This document shows, piece by piece, positions 42,515-51,284 of a DNA stretch of 64,000 nt. The position numbers and the translations under genes were made by a program. The notes beneath the pieces are model-generated. The model was not told the DNA's origin. It saw nothing but the letters and a program-made list of their open reading frames with translations, and searched no databases. The DNA comes from JAJDNH01 sp964552395 (lineage in GTDB: Bacteria; Acidobacteriota; Thermoanaerobaculia; Thermoanaerobaculales; Sulfomarinibacteraceae), in assembly GCA_964552395.1 (NCBI GenBank), contig CAZKGM010000003.1, positions 62,001 to 126,000 on the forward strand. Direction: 5' to 3'. Position 1 is the stretch's first letter, and each line of letters begins with the position of its first letter.

Positions 42515-44641
42515 TCACTCGACCCCCAGCGGTCGCAGTCTCTTGAACGCCCACTTCGTCCGCAACCGGTTCCCGTAGCGGGCGATGCTCCCCGGCGGTT
42601 TGGCGGACGCCTTCGACCTCCAGTCCTTCTCGAACAGGAAGTCCAGAATGTGGATCGCCGGCTTGCCGGTGCCGGCGATCGCCATCCGACAGCCGGCGCA
42701 GTAGGTCACCTGAGGCAGCGCGGACTCCGCCGCCCGCCGCCGGCTCACGGCCTGCGAGAGCTCCGGATCCACCGGGTAGATCATGCCTCCGAAGCCGCAG
42801 CAGCGGGCCAGCTCACCGTTGTACTCGATGTCGTCGACCCCGCCGCCGCCCGCCTCGATCAGAGTACGGACCGCTTGGTGAAGATCCGGCTCGTGGCGCG
42901 CCTTGCACGAGTCGTGGACCGAGACGACTTCTCCCTCCCGTCTCCGCGGCGGCTCCCACCTCCCGGCCAGCAGCTCCCACACCGTCGTCACCGCGAGCTC
43001 GGGAAAGCTCTCCTTCAAGGTATGGGCGCAGTCGGGGCAGGCGGCGACCAGCTCTTCCGCACCGACCTTCTCGGCCGCCTCCAGGATCCCTCGCCGCGTC
43101 TGTTCAAACTCCTCCTCCATCCCGAGCAGCTCCACCGGCGCGCCGCAGCAGTACATGAGAACGCCCGTTCCGGGGTAGCTCCGCCGCAGCTCGTCATACA
43201 TGGTGATCGTGTGGCGCGGCGCGACCGCCGGCAGGGCGCAGCCGGTGAAGAACAGCCGCTTCGCCCGTCTCCTGCCCGGCTCGGCCATTGCCAGCGTGAA
43301 CATCGAGCCGACTCCGGCCTTCCAGTAGCTCACGATCCCCTTGTGCACGGGCAGCGGGCCGACACCCTCCTCGACCGCTCGGCGCCGCGCCTCAATCAGT
43401 AGCCGCCCGGTGTCGAGGTCCTCCGGGCACACTGCGGCGCACAGGGAACAGACGTTACAGGAGTACGCCATCTTCACCGTCTCGGGCACCTCGAGACCGG
43501 CCATGATGCGTCGTGCGATGTCCTTCGGCGAGCTGCAGTACTTGGCGAGGAATTCGCAGTCCTTGACGCACAGACCACACTCGCAATCAAGGCACCGGGC
43601 GGCTTCCTCGAGGGCCTCCTCCTCAGTCAGCGGCGGGTTGGCAGGGACCAGCATCATCGGGGTCCGCTCGCGCCTCTTGCGCTCCTCCTCGGTGACCTCC
43701 AACGTCCACAGCAGGCGATCCGGTAGCAGCTGCTCGCGATCGGCCCTGAGGTCTCGGCCGCTCAGAAAGCGGTCCACAGACTCCGCCGCCCGGCGCCCCA
43801 GCGCCAGCGAGTAGATCACCGTCGCGGGCCCGCTGACGGCGTCGCCGCCGGCGAAAACACCCGCCATTGGGGTCTCACAGGTCAGGGGGTCCACAGCCAG
43901 GAGCCCACGCGGGGTGGTGCCTTCGGCGCCCCGGCGCATCATCACGCACGCCCCGGCAAAACCCACCAGCAGCAGCACCGCGGCATAGTCACGGCGCAGC
44001 TCATCGAGGGTGATGTCGCGCCCGACCTCGACCCCGGTGCGCACCTCGATGCCGAGCGCGGCGACGACCGACAGGTCGCGCTCCACGACGCTTCTCGGCA
44101 GGCGCCAGGCCGGGATCTTGGCAACCAGGCAGCCGCCGATCTCCTGCTCTCGCTCGAAGACCGTGACCCCGAACCCCTTCCTGCGCAGGTCATACGCTGC
44201 CAGCAGGCCCGCCGGGCCGGCGCCCACGACCGCCACCCGCTGCCCACGGTCCGGCTCGCAGTCGATCACGTGCTGCGGCTCCCCCGTCTCCCACTCGGCC
44301 AGGAACCTCTTGATATCGCGGACACGGACCGCTTCGTCCTCGTCAATCCGCTTGCAGTGCAGCTCGCACGGATGGGCGCAGACATACCCCAGAACCCCGG
44401 GAAACGGCAGGCGCTCCCGCACCAGCTGCAGGGCCTCGCGGAACCGACCCTCACGGGTCAGCTGGACGTAGCCCCGAGCATCCACGTGCAGCGGGCAACG
44501 TCCGACGCAGTTGGCGGGCCCCTCGCCGCGACACCGCTCGAGCAGATCGCTCGCCAGCCACTCCAGGCTCCCGACATCGTGCCTGGTACCACCGACAACC
44601 CCGAGGGCCGATCCTTCCAGACGGTCCGCTGGTTCTGCCAT
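42515..44641 (-). CDS. GltD-like flavoprotein fused to ferredoxin and HdrB-type (CCG) domains
   Basis: 708 residues, GGAGG before the ATG. N-terminal Fe-S adaptor (NCVGRCPLHVDARGY, CAHPCELHCKR); FAD domain (VVGAGPAGLLAAYDLRRKG near 135; GVFAGGDAVSG near 270). The GltD second Rossmann domain for NAD(P)H, present in the dsrL product of this window, is missing: the sequence goes straight from LLLVGFAGACVMM to the FAD C-terminal part. Then come a ferredoxin-like linker (CLDCECGLC), an HdrC-like part (CNVCSLCAAVCPED) and two CCG motifs (YCCGAPVELLG near 494, CPDC; CCGFGGM near 611, CAGC). This is a disulfide-reductase-type catalytic module. It heads the NuoG-E-F-like operon. Confidence 0.85.
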   Translation of the reverse strand: MAEPADRLEGSALGVVGGTRHDVGSLEWLASDLLERCRGEGPANCVGRCPLHVDARGYVQLTREGRFREALQLVRERLPFPGVLGYVCAHPCELHCKRIDEDEAVRVRDIKRFLAEWETGEPQHVIDCEPDRGQRVAVVGAGPAGLLAAYDLRRKGFGVTVFEREQEIGGCLVAKIPAWRLPRSVVERDLSVVAALGIEVRTGVEVGRDITLDELRRDYAAVLLLVGFAGACVMMRRGAEGTTPRGLLAVDPLTCETPMAGVFAGGDAVSGPATVIYSLALGRRAAESVDRFLSGRDLRADREQLLPDRLLWTLEVTEEERKRRERTPMMLVPANPPLTEEEALEEAARCLDCECGLCVKDCEFLAKYCSSPKDIARRIMAGLEVPETVKMAYSCNVCSLCAAVCPEDLDTGRLLIEARRRAVEEGVGPLPVHKGIVSYWKAGVGSMFTLAMAEPGRRRAKRLFFTGCALPAVAPRHTITMYDELRRSYPGTGVLMYCCGAPVELLGMEEEFEQTRRGILEAAEKVGAEELVAACPDCAHTLKESFPELAVTTVWELLAGRWEPPRRREGEVVSVHDSCKARHEPDLHQAVRTLIEAGGGGVDDIEYNGELARCCGFGGMIYPVDPELSQAVSRRRAAESALPQVTYCAGCRMAIAGTGKPAIHILDFLFEKDWRSKASAKPPGSIARYGNRLRTKWAFKRLRPLGVE

Positions 44642-44738
44642 ACGCTACCTCCGCCTTGCCGCCGGCCGGAGATCGCTCGCCCACGACCCTCGGCGGGCCT
44701 CACGCGCCTCTCCGAACCGTTCCGATCCTCGCCGACCG

Positions 44739-44996
44739 TCACCGATTCGTAACATCATCGGCCACCCGTTCGAAACGTGCGGGTCGGAGCTCGAACTCTC
44801 TGCAGGCCACCTCCGGATCCTGAAAGGTGTTCCGCACCGCGCAGATGCCCGCGCGCCCGCGCGTCGAGCCATAGGACGACGACAGCACGAGGATGCCGGG
44901 GAAGCTCCTCTCGAGAGCCGCCGGATCGTCCTGGAAGTACCTGCACTCAGCACAGGTTCGGCTCTCCTCGACAGCTGAAGGGTGATCTCTGATCAT
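44739..44996 (-). CDS. Small cysteine-containing protein
   Basis: 85 residues from the ATG at 44996. The pattern is CAECRYF, then GRAGICAVRN and VACREF, four spaced cysteines that could bind zinc or an Fe-S cluster. No membrane segment. It sits 97 bases before the flavoprotein-HdrB fusion gene on the same strand, behind a possible sigma-54 site. I do not know a name; similar small proteins near redox operons exist as far as I remember. Confidence 0.6.
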   Translation of the reverse strand: MIRDHPSAVEESRTCAECRYFQDDPAALERSFPGILVLSSSYGSTRGRAGICAVRNTFQDPEVACREFELRPARFERVADDVTNR

Positions 44997-45019
44997 GCTG
45001 CACCACCACCGCCGGGTCA

Positions 45020-45035
45020 TGCAATTGGTATGCCC
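45020..45035 (-). promoter_or_regulatory. Weaker sigma-54-like site before the redox operon
   Basis: The minus strand reads GGGCATACCAATTGCA. The -24 GG and -12 TTGCA are correctly spaced but two fixed positions (1 and 6) differ. The start would be near 45009, only about 13 bases before the ATG at 44996. No GTTAC palindrome is visible upstream. A GTCAC-N6-GTAAC variant lies downstream at 44738-44753. Confidence 0.4.
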
Positions 45036-45189
45036 GACGACGGGCGACCGCTCTTCCGCGGACGCATCGCGTCACGCAGGGCCGTCAAGGGCCTCGAGCG
45101 CCTGCCGACACGACGGCACGATCACCGGCATCTCCGGCGCAGCAGCCGCGGGCTCGTGGAAAGTGCCGGTTAGAGGCTCGGCCGGACCT

Positions 45190-46323
45190 CTACGGCTCCT
45201 GGCCGGTGGCGAGGCGGCCGATCAGCGGCACAAACCAGGCCTCCGTCGGCATCTGGATTTCCCAGCCGTTGACGAAGTACGTCGGCGTGGCGTTGATCCC
45301 CAGGTCCTGAGCCAGGGTCAGCTGGCTGTTGACGGCGGACAGAGATGGTGTGGCGAGATAGCACTTCGAGAAGGCCACTCCGTCAAGGTCATGGGCGGAC
45401 ACGAACCCTTCGGCCGTCGATTCCACCAGCGAGATCATCATCTGTCCCTGGAGCGAGTAGAACTGCTCCTTGAGCGGGAGCAGAAGGTCGGGGTTCTGGC
45501 TCGCGACGCACCAGGCCGCGCTGGCGGCCCGGAACGACCACGGGTGGATCGTCGTCAAAGGGAAGTTCACCATGCCGTGCCTGACCTTGGCGCCGTACTT
45601 CTCCAGCGTCTGGCGGATGATCGGCCACTTCGCCTTGCACGCTGGGCACTCGAAGTCCGAAAACTCGACGATGTCCACCTGAGCCTTCGGCGACGGGTGG
45701 TCCCACATGACGAGACGGCTGCCCTCGAGCTCCTGCTTGCGGTGGGCTACCGGATCCTGATCGTAGGGAAGGCTGCTGCCGAGCATCAGTAGCTTGCCGT
45801 CTGCGGTCATGGCCACGGGCTTTGCGAACTGTCCATACCCGGACTGCGCCTCCAGCGTAAACGGAATGAGGGCGCCTGAAGGAACTCCGCCAGCGTCCCA
45901 GCTGACCTGAGTACTCATGCGCAGGGAGCGTCGCATCGCCTCCGGGAGGAAGGTTTCCAGGAACTTCTTCAGTGCCTCCGGTCCGAGCCCGGCCCCCTGC
46001 GGCGGAAGGTCGCCGAGGGCGCCGGTCCATGCCGTTCCGGCGACCTCGTCGATCAACCAGGAGCTGACTCCCGACAGGTAGCGATCTCCACAGTCGCGTT
46101 TGACCTCCACGACCCGATAACTACCCGACGGCGTCTGGTGCCGCTCGTCCTTGACGATGGTGAAGGTGGAGTCCGGGTACCACGGCAGGGCTCGCTCGAC
46201 CCAGTGCAGGAACTTGTAGTCCTGCTTCGGCACCTGAGCAGGAGCGGTTTCCGCCGCTGCAGCAGCTCCCACCGCGCCCAGCACGAACATGACGGCCACC
46301 ACCCAAATGCGTCTCGCTCTCAT
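45190..46323 (-). CDS. Periplasmic DsbA-like thioredoxin-fold protein
   Basis: 377 residues, GGAGGGG before the ATG. Signal peptide at 1-24 (VVAVMFVLGAVGAAAAA). Residues about 25-205 are an unassigned domain with one conserved-looking Cys (VKRDCGDRYLSG). The C-terminal domain has the redox motif CPAC in FSDFECPACKAKWP near 224, followed by the DsbA helical insert and the cis-Pro loop INATPTYFVNGWEI. It would oxidise or isomerise disulfides of exported proteins. It is the first gene on this strand before the redox operon, separated from it by 193 bases, and follows the MDR gene by 16 bases. Confidence 0.85.
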   Translation of the reverse strand: MRARRIWVVAVMFVLGAVGAAAAAETAPAQVPKQDYKFLHWVERALPWYPDSTFTIVKDERHQTPSGSYRVVEVKRDCGDRYLSGVSSWLIDEVAGTAWTGALGDLPPQGAGLGPEALKKFLETFLPEAMRRSLRMSTQVSWDAGGVPSGALIPFTLEAQSGYGQFAKPVAMTADGKLLMLGSSLPYDQDPVAHRKQELEGSRLVMWDHPSPKAQVDIVEFSDFECPACKAKWPIIRQTLEKYGAKVRHGMVNFPLTTIHPWSFRAASAAWCVASQNPDLLLPLKEQFYSLQGQMMISLVESTAEGFVSAHDLDGVAFSKCYLATPSLSAVNSQLTLAQDLGINATPTYFVNGWEIQMPTEAWFVPLIGRLATGQEP

Positions 46324-46339
46324 ATCGTCCCCTCCGCGC

Positions 46340-47347
46340 TCAGTCTAGCAGCACCACGAGCTTGCCGATGCTCGCCCGCCCCTGGAGCGCGGCGTGAGCG
46401 TCGGGCAGTTGCTGGAACCGGAAACGTTCGCCGATCACGACCCGCAGGTGTCCGGTCCGGCGCGCCTCGAGAAGACGCTCGTGGCGCTCGCGCAGCTGTC
46501 CGGCAAGAGTCGGCACCAGCGACAGGTTGAAACCTGCCAGGGTCCGCGTTCCCGAGACCAGCGACATCGGGTGGATGACCCCCATCGCCAGCCACTCCCT
46601 CGCCGCCCCCAGCCAGCGGATCCGCCGCCGGCCGGCGGCCGCCGAGAAGCCGTACAGAACATAGCGGCCGTCGCCGGCGAGAAGCCGCCAGGCGTGACGG
46701 AAGACCCTGCCGCCGACCGAATCGAGAACCAGGTCGAGCCCGCCCCACTCATCGGCGACCTCGGCCCACCCGTCGTAGCCGACTGCTGCCTCGGCGCCGA
46801 GCTCGAGCGCGAGGCCGCGCTTGCGGTCGGTGGAGGCCACCGCCAGCACCCGCGCGCCCCGCGCCCGGGCCAGCTGCAGGACCATCGTCCCGACGCCGCC
46901 GGCGGCGGCGGTGACGAGCACACGCTCGCCCGCCCGCACCCGCCCCACGACGGTGAGCGCCCAGTCGGCCGTCAGCCCGGTCACCGCCAGGCCCGCCGCC
47001 TCGTCCCACTCCATGTCCTCAGGCATCGGCGCAACGTGGGTCGCCGGCACCGCGACCAGCTCGGCGTGGCCGCCGAAGATGGGTACCGCGAGCACACGCT
47101 CGCCCACTCGAAAGCCGCCGACGGCGCCGCCGAGCGCCGCCACCTCGCCGGCGACCTCCATGCCGGGCACGAACGGCGGCCGCGGTGTGTTCGGGTAGAC
47201 GCCGAGGCGGGCCATGCAGTCCGCGAAGTTGAGGCCGATGGCGCGAACCCGCACGAGGACCTCGCCGGCGCCCGGAACCGGGTCATCGACCTCGGCAAGC
47301 TTGAGTGCATCCGGCGGACCGAGTCGGCGGACGACCCAGGCGCGCAT
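46340..47347 (-). CDS. MDR-family zinc-independent quinone oxidoreductase
   Basis: 335 residues from the ATG at 47347 (a TTG directly before is also in frame). Medium-chain dehydrogenase/reductase: GroES-like N terminus (LNFADCMARLGVYP, PFVPGMEVAGEV) and NADPH Rossmann motif VTAAAGGVGTMVLQLA. The catalytic zinc ligands of alcohol dehydrogenases are missing, which places it with quinone oxidoreductases and synaptic-vesicle VAT-1-like enzymes. Substrate unknown. It follows recA by 59 bases. Confidence 0.85.
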   Translation of the reverse strand: MRAWVVRRLGPPDALKLAEVDDPVPGAGEVLVRVRAIGLNFADCMARLGVYPNTPRPPFVPGMEVAGEVAALGGAVGGFRVGERVLAVPIFGGHAELVAVPATHVAPMPEDMEWDEAAGLAVTGLTADWALTVVGRVRAGERVLVTAAAGGVGTMVLQLARARGARVLAVASTDRKRGLALELGAEAAVGYDGWAEVADEWGGLDLVLDSVGGRVFRHAWRLLAGDGRYVLYGFSAAAGRRRIRWLGAAREWLAMGVIHPMSLVSGTRTLAGFNLSLVPTLAGQLRERHERLLEARRTGHLRVVIGERFRFQQLPDAHAALQGRASIGKLVVLLD

Positions 47348-47406
47348 CAATCAGAAACGGTCACGGACCGACCGCGACCCGGGAGCGCCCGCCTCATAGC
47401 CACCGC

Positions 47407-48432
47407 CTACGCCTCGCCTTCCTCCTGCACGGCGGTACGGATCAGCCCCAGCGCTTCTCGCAGCTTGAGCTCGATCTCGCCGCTCACCTCCTCGTTTTCG
47501 GCGAGAAAGACGCGAGCCGCCTCGCGACCCTGGCCGAGGCGGGTCTCGCCGTACGAGTACCAGGAGCCGGACTTCTGGACCAGGCGGTGCTCCACCCCGA
47601 GGTCCAGCAGCTCGCCGGTGCGGGAGATGCCCTCGCCGTACATGATGTCGAACTCGGCGAAGCGGAACGGCGCTGCGACCTTGTTCTTCACCACCTTGGC
47701 CTTGGTGCGGTTGCCGATCACCTCCTCGCCCTGCTTGATCGAGGCGATTCGCCGGATGTCGACCCGTACCGACGCGTAGAACTTGAGCGCGCGGCCGCCG
47801 CTGGTGGTCTCCGGGTTGCCGAACATCACGCCGATCTTCATCCGCACCTGGTTGATGAACACCAGGCAGGTCTTGGACTTGGACACGATGCCCGCGAGCT
47901 TGCGCAACGCCTGCGACATCAGCCGCGCCTGCAGACCCATTTGCGCATCGCCCATGTCGCCCTCGAGCTCGGCCCGCGGCACCAGCGCCGCCACCGAGTC
48001 GACCACGATAACGTCCACCGAGCCCGAGCGGATCAACGTCTCGGCAATCTCCAGGCCCTGCTCACCGTAGTCCGGCTGCGACACCAGCAGGTCGTCGAGG
48101 TTGACGCCGAGCTTCTCGGCGTACTCGGGGTCGAGGGCGTGCTCGGCATCGATGAACGCGGCGAGCCCACCGGTGGCCTGTGCGTTGGCGATGATGTGGA
48201 GCGCCAGCGTCGTCTTACCCGACGACTCGGGCCCGAAGATCTCCACGACGCGGCCGCGCGGCACGCCGCCGACGCCGAGCGCGGCGTCGAGCGCGATCGA
48301 GCCGGACGGGATGACGTTGACGCGGATTGCGGGCTGCTCGCCGAGACGCATGATCGAGCCCTTGCCGAACTGGCGCTCGATCTGTCCGATCGCTGTCTCC
48401 AATGCCTTCATCTTCTCAGGGTTCGAACTCAT
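47407..48432 (-). CDS. recA: Recombinase RecA
   Basis: 341 residues from the ATG at 48432 after CAGGAGGAG. All RecA motifs are present: MAW-like FGKGSIMRLGEQ, Walker A GPESSGKTTLA, Walker B VIVVDSVAALVP, L1 and L2 regions (MGDAQMGLQARLMSQALRKL; FINQVRMKIGVMFGNPETT) and GGRALKFYASVR. It carries out strand exchange and LexA co-proteolysis. It is a good marker for placing the genome taxonomically. I see no clear LexA box. Confidence 0.98.
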   Translation of the reverse strand: MSSNPEKMKALETAIGQIERQFGKGSIMRLGEQPAIRVNVIPSGSIALDAALGVGGVPRGRVVEIFGPESSGKTTLALHIIANAQATGGLAAFIDAEHALDPEYAEKLGVNLDDLLVSQPDYGEQGLEIAETLIRSGSVDVIVVDSVAALVPRAELEGDMGDAQMGLQARLMSQALRKLAGIVSKSKTCLVFINQVRMKIGVMFGNPETTSGGRALKFYASVRVDIRRIASIKQGEEVIGNRTKAKVVKNKVAAPFRFAEFDIMYGEGISRTGELLDLGVEHRLVQKSGSWYSYGETRLGQGREAARVFLAENEEVSGEIELKLREALGLIRTAVQEEGEA

Positions 48433-48477
48433 GAGATCACTCCTCCTGCGAGACCCGCAGCATGGTGGGACCAACCC

Positions 48478-48506
48478 ATCGTAGGGCTCGCCGCACGGGT
48501 CGTCAA
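48478..48506 (-). promoter_or_regulatory. Sigma-70-type promoter of recA
   Basis: On the minus strand TTGACG (48506-48501) and TACGAT (48483-48478) are exactly 17 bases apart. The start would be near 48471, giving a leader of about 39 bases before the ATG at 48432. Confidence 0.65.
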
Positions 48507-48532
48507 GGGCGAACGGTACCGACCTCCTGCGG

Positions 48533-50755
48533 TCACTTTCCGTCCGGTACCGGCCGGAAGTGGACGCTCAGGAGGAAGACACCGAGATCACGGGTGTCGG
48601 TGCCGGCGCCCTCGCGCGCCGGGTTGAAGGTGTCGGTGTCGATCCGGATGGGCACGCCGTCCGGCAAGGCGTCACCGGAACGGATCCTGACGAGCACGGA
48701 CCGCGCCCCGTTACCCACGTACAACGGCCCGGCTACCGGACGGCCGCCGATGGAGATCGTGACCCGCGCCGGCCGCGGGCGCGGCGCCGCCAGCGTGATG
48801 TCAAGCGTACCGACGCAGGCCGGCACGCGCAGGATGGCGTGCGGCTGCAGCCAGCAGCCGCGGCCGATGTCCGGAATGGTCTCCGGTCCGTACGCTTCGT
48901 CGAGCGCAATCGCCAACCGGTCCCGTTCGTGGGCGTCGGCCACCGGCCCGCCCCAGGCGACGTTGGGACCCACCGTGTTGACATGGAACACCTCGATCGC
49001 CAGGGGACGTTCGTCTCCGCCGCCCGGCGGGTAGACCGCCGATCGCCGGAAGGTGAGCCGGTTGGAACCGTCCGCCCGGAAGAGACGGGGCTCGAGCCAC
49101 AGCAGCGAGCGGGGCTCCCGGCCGCCGATCTTGCGCGCAGCAGTGCCGTTGACATCGAGGATCAAGGGGGCATCACCCGAAGCAGGCCGCAGGTCCACGG
49201 CAACCCGCGTGGACGCCGGCAGCGGCGGCAGCTCGAGCTCCGAGCCCGCGGTCCCCCACATGAACCGCACCCCGGAACGGGTCTCCTCCGGCGTCCACCA
49301 GCCGCGCACCGGCAGCGGCGGATTCTCGATCACAGCCGCATCCAGGAACCGCCCCTGGGTCAACGGGATCAGGGCAGGGCTCACGCCCCCCCACTCGGTC
49401 TGCTGCCCCGCTATCGAGCCCAAGTACCAGTCCGGGTGGTTGGTTGCCACCAGGTACGGTCCCGTCACGCCGGCCCACGGCTCGGGCGCCGACGGCGACA
49501 GCACTAACGCCGGCTTGTCGGGCTGGGCGCCGCCGCCGGCCAGGAACCACCGGTAGCTCGCGAACGGGTACAGGCCGGCCTCCAAGACCACCGTCTCTCC
49601 GTTCTTGTCGGCCTGTCGGAACGCCGCTTTGACGGCAGCCCACCCCGGCAGCTCGGTAGCGTGCTGCTCGGCCAGCAGCGGGTACGATCCGACGCCGGCG
49701 GCCAGCGCCAGGGCCAACAGGCCGCCGACGGCTACCGCCGGCACCGTCGCCGCGGCTGCTCCTCCAGCCACCAGCGGCGCCAGCGCCAACTGCACCGGCA
49801 CCGCATAGCGCGGGTAGGTCCGGTTCTGGAGGAAAAACAGCTCCCCGACCGTGACGCCCAGCACCAGCAGCCACAGCACCACCCCTGCACGGCTGACCCG
49901 GCGTGCCCAGACGACCAGCCCGAGCCCGGCCAGGAGCGCCAGCGAGAGCGCCCAGAACGCTCCTCCGACGCCGGTGATCAGGCCCAGGCCGGCCACGGCC
50001 TCCGGGTTGTCGGCCAGGTTCGAGAAGTGTCGCTCGGCGTGCGCCGCGAACGCGGCGGTGAACGACGCCCAGCCGCCCTGCGCCGCCACCATCGCCGCCA
50101 CCGCGACGACGATCAGCAGTGCCGCCAGGACGACACCTGGCAGCAGCCGCCGCCGCGGCCGCACCGTCCAGGCGCCGCCCAGCCACAGCAGCCCGAGCCC
50201 CGGCAGCAGAATCGGCCTCACCAGGAACGCGGCGCACACCAGGAGCGTGAACCAGGTCGTCCGGCGGCCGGCCAGCCCAGCCGCCAGCAGCGCCGCCGCG
50301 GCCAGCGCGAACGTCGTCGCCGGCGTTGACGAGAAGCCGCGCACCGCGTGCAGCCACGGGCCGGGCAGCACCATCACGAGCAACGCGGCCGCCGCCGCCA
50401 CCACCGGCGGCGCCACCCGCCGGCCCAGGGAGGCCAACGGCCACAGCGCCAGGATCGACAGCGCCGCCGACCCCCACTGCAGCGCCTTCAGCGGCTGTCC
50501 CGCCAACGGCAGCAACAGGTGGCCGATCGCCAGCCAGCCCGGGAAGCCTGGCGGGTGCGGGTAGTGGGCGGCCAGGTTGAAGTGGAAGATCCCGCGCGCG
50601 AACAGGGTCTCGTCCCACTCCCACGGCCCGTTGGCGAGCAACCCAAACCGCGACCAGGCAAGGAACCCGACCGCCACCGCCGTCAGCACCCAGTCCAACC
50701 ACCGCCGCTCGAGGCGGAACAGGAGCAGTTCGGTTGTCCACTTGGTCGCACGCAT
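48533..50755 (-). CDS. GT-C-type membrane glycosyltransferase with C-terminal beta domain
   Basis: 740 residues, GGAGAGGGAG before the ATG. The first loop has GPWEWDETLFARGI, the acidic DE pair of GT-C enzymes, followed by AHYPHPPGFPGWLA. About ten helices extend to residue 360. The C-terminal 370 residues are soluble and beta-rich (RVAVDLRPASGDAPLILDV; RVTISIGGRPV), probably glycan or lipid binding. The plus-strand gene at 55456 has the same DE/HPPG block with its beta domain at the N terminus instead, so the two are rearranged paralogues. Sugar donor unknown; polyprenyl-phosphate sugar is likely. Confidence 0.8.
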   Translation of the reverse strand: MRATKWTTELLLFRLERRWLDWVLTAVAVGFLAWSRFGLLANGPWEWDETLFARGIFHFNLAAHYPHPPGFPGWLAIGHLLLPLAGQPLKALQWGSAALSILALWPLASLGRRVAPPVVAAAAALLVMVLPGPWLHAVRGFSSTPATTFALAAAALLAAGLAGRRTTWFTLLVCAAFLVRPILLPGLGLLWLGGAWTVRPRRRLLPGVVLAALLIVVAVAAMVAAQGGWASFTAAFAAHAERHFSNLADNPEAVAGLGLITGVGGAFWALSLALLAGLGLVVWARRVSRAGVVLWLLVLGVTVGELFFLQNRTYPRYAVPVQLALAPLVAGGAAAATVPAVAVGGLLALALAAGVGSYPLLAEQHATELPGWAAVKAAFRQADKNGETVVLEAGLYPFASYRWFLAGGGAQPDKPALVLSPSAPEPWAGVTGPYLVATNHPDWYLGSIAGQQTEWGGVSPALIPLTQGRFLDAAVIENPPLPVRGWWTPEETRSGVRFMWGTAGSELELPPLPASTRVAVDLRPASGDAPLILDVNGTAARKIGGREPRSLLWLEPRLFRADGSNRLTFRRSAVYPPGGGDERPLAIEVFHVNTVGPNVAWGGPVADAHERDRLAIALDEAYGPETIPDIGRGCWLQPHAILRVPACVGTLDITLAAPRPRPARVTISIGGRPVAGPLYVGNGARSVLVRIRSGDALPDGVPIRIDTDTFNPAREGAGTDTRDLGVFLLSVHFRPVPDGK

Positions 50756-50939
50756 CTCCCTCTCCCCGACGATGTCACCCCGGAACAGGGTACCGCAGTG
50801 GATTCAAGAGACCCGCAGAGGATTTTCCGGAGCTCCGGCCAACAAACCTCCTCCCCTTCTTGGTCATCCTGAGCACCACTACGCCGCATCGCGGCGGTGG
50901 CAAAGGCACGAACTGCGGTCATGCGTCTCCGCTTGGCTC

Positions 50940-51135
50940 AGGTGGTCTCCGTGCACACGTACCCCCTGTGGAGCAGTGAGTACACCGCGAAGACGCAAAG
51001 AGCGCAAAGATAAGAAGAGAAGAATACCTTCTTAGCGGGCTTGGCGTACTTGGCGCCTTTGCGGTTTTCAATCAAGCCCCATCGACGTCCAAGGCGATAC
51101 TTGAAGACAACAAACCTGACCGAAGGAGACAGTCG
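50940..51135. repeat. Dispersed intergenic repeat, copy B
   Basis: Copy of the repeat at 5258-5440, with the same order of blocks (GTCTCC.., AAAGATAAGAA, CTTAGCGGGCTTGGCGTACTTGGCG, GCGGTT, CAATCAAGCCCCATCGAC, GAAGGAGACAG). It directly precedes element copy 1. The short stretch 50756-50939 upstream shows no gene. Confidence 0.7.
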
Positions 51136-51284
51136 GGACCGAGGTCGTGCCAACTGCTGAGAAGGCCAACAGTTCCAGGCGATGCAGAGTGTCAGTTCTT
51201 TGGGAGCGCAAGCGAGTAAGGATGACAATTGGGCCACGTATCAGCGGTTGCTGGGACCTACTCGGTGACCCTACCTGGAGACTG

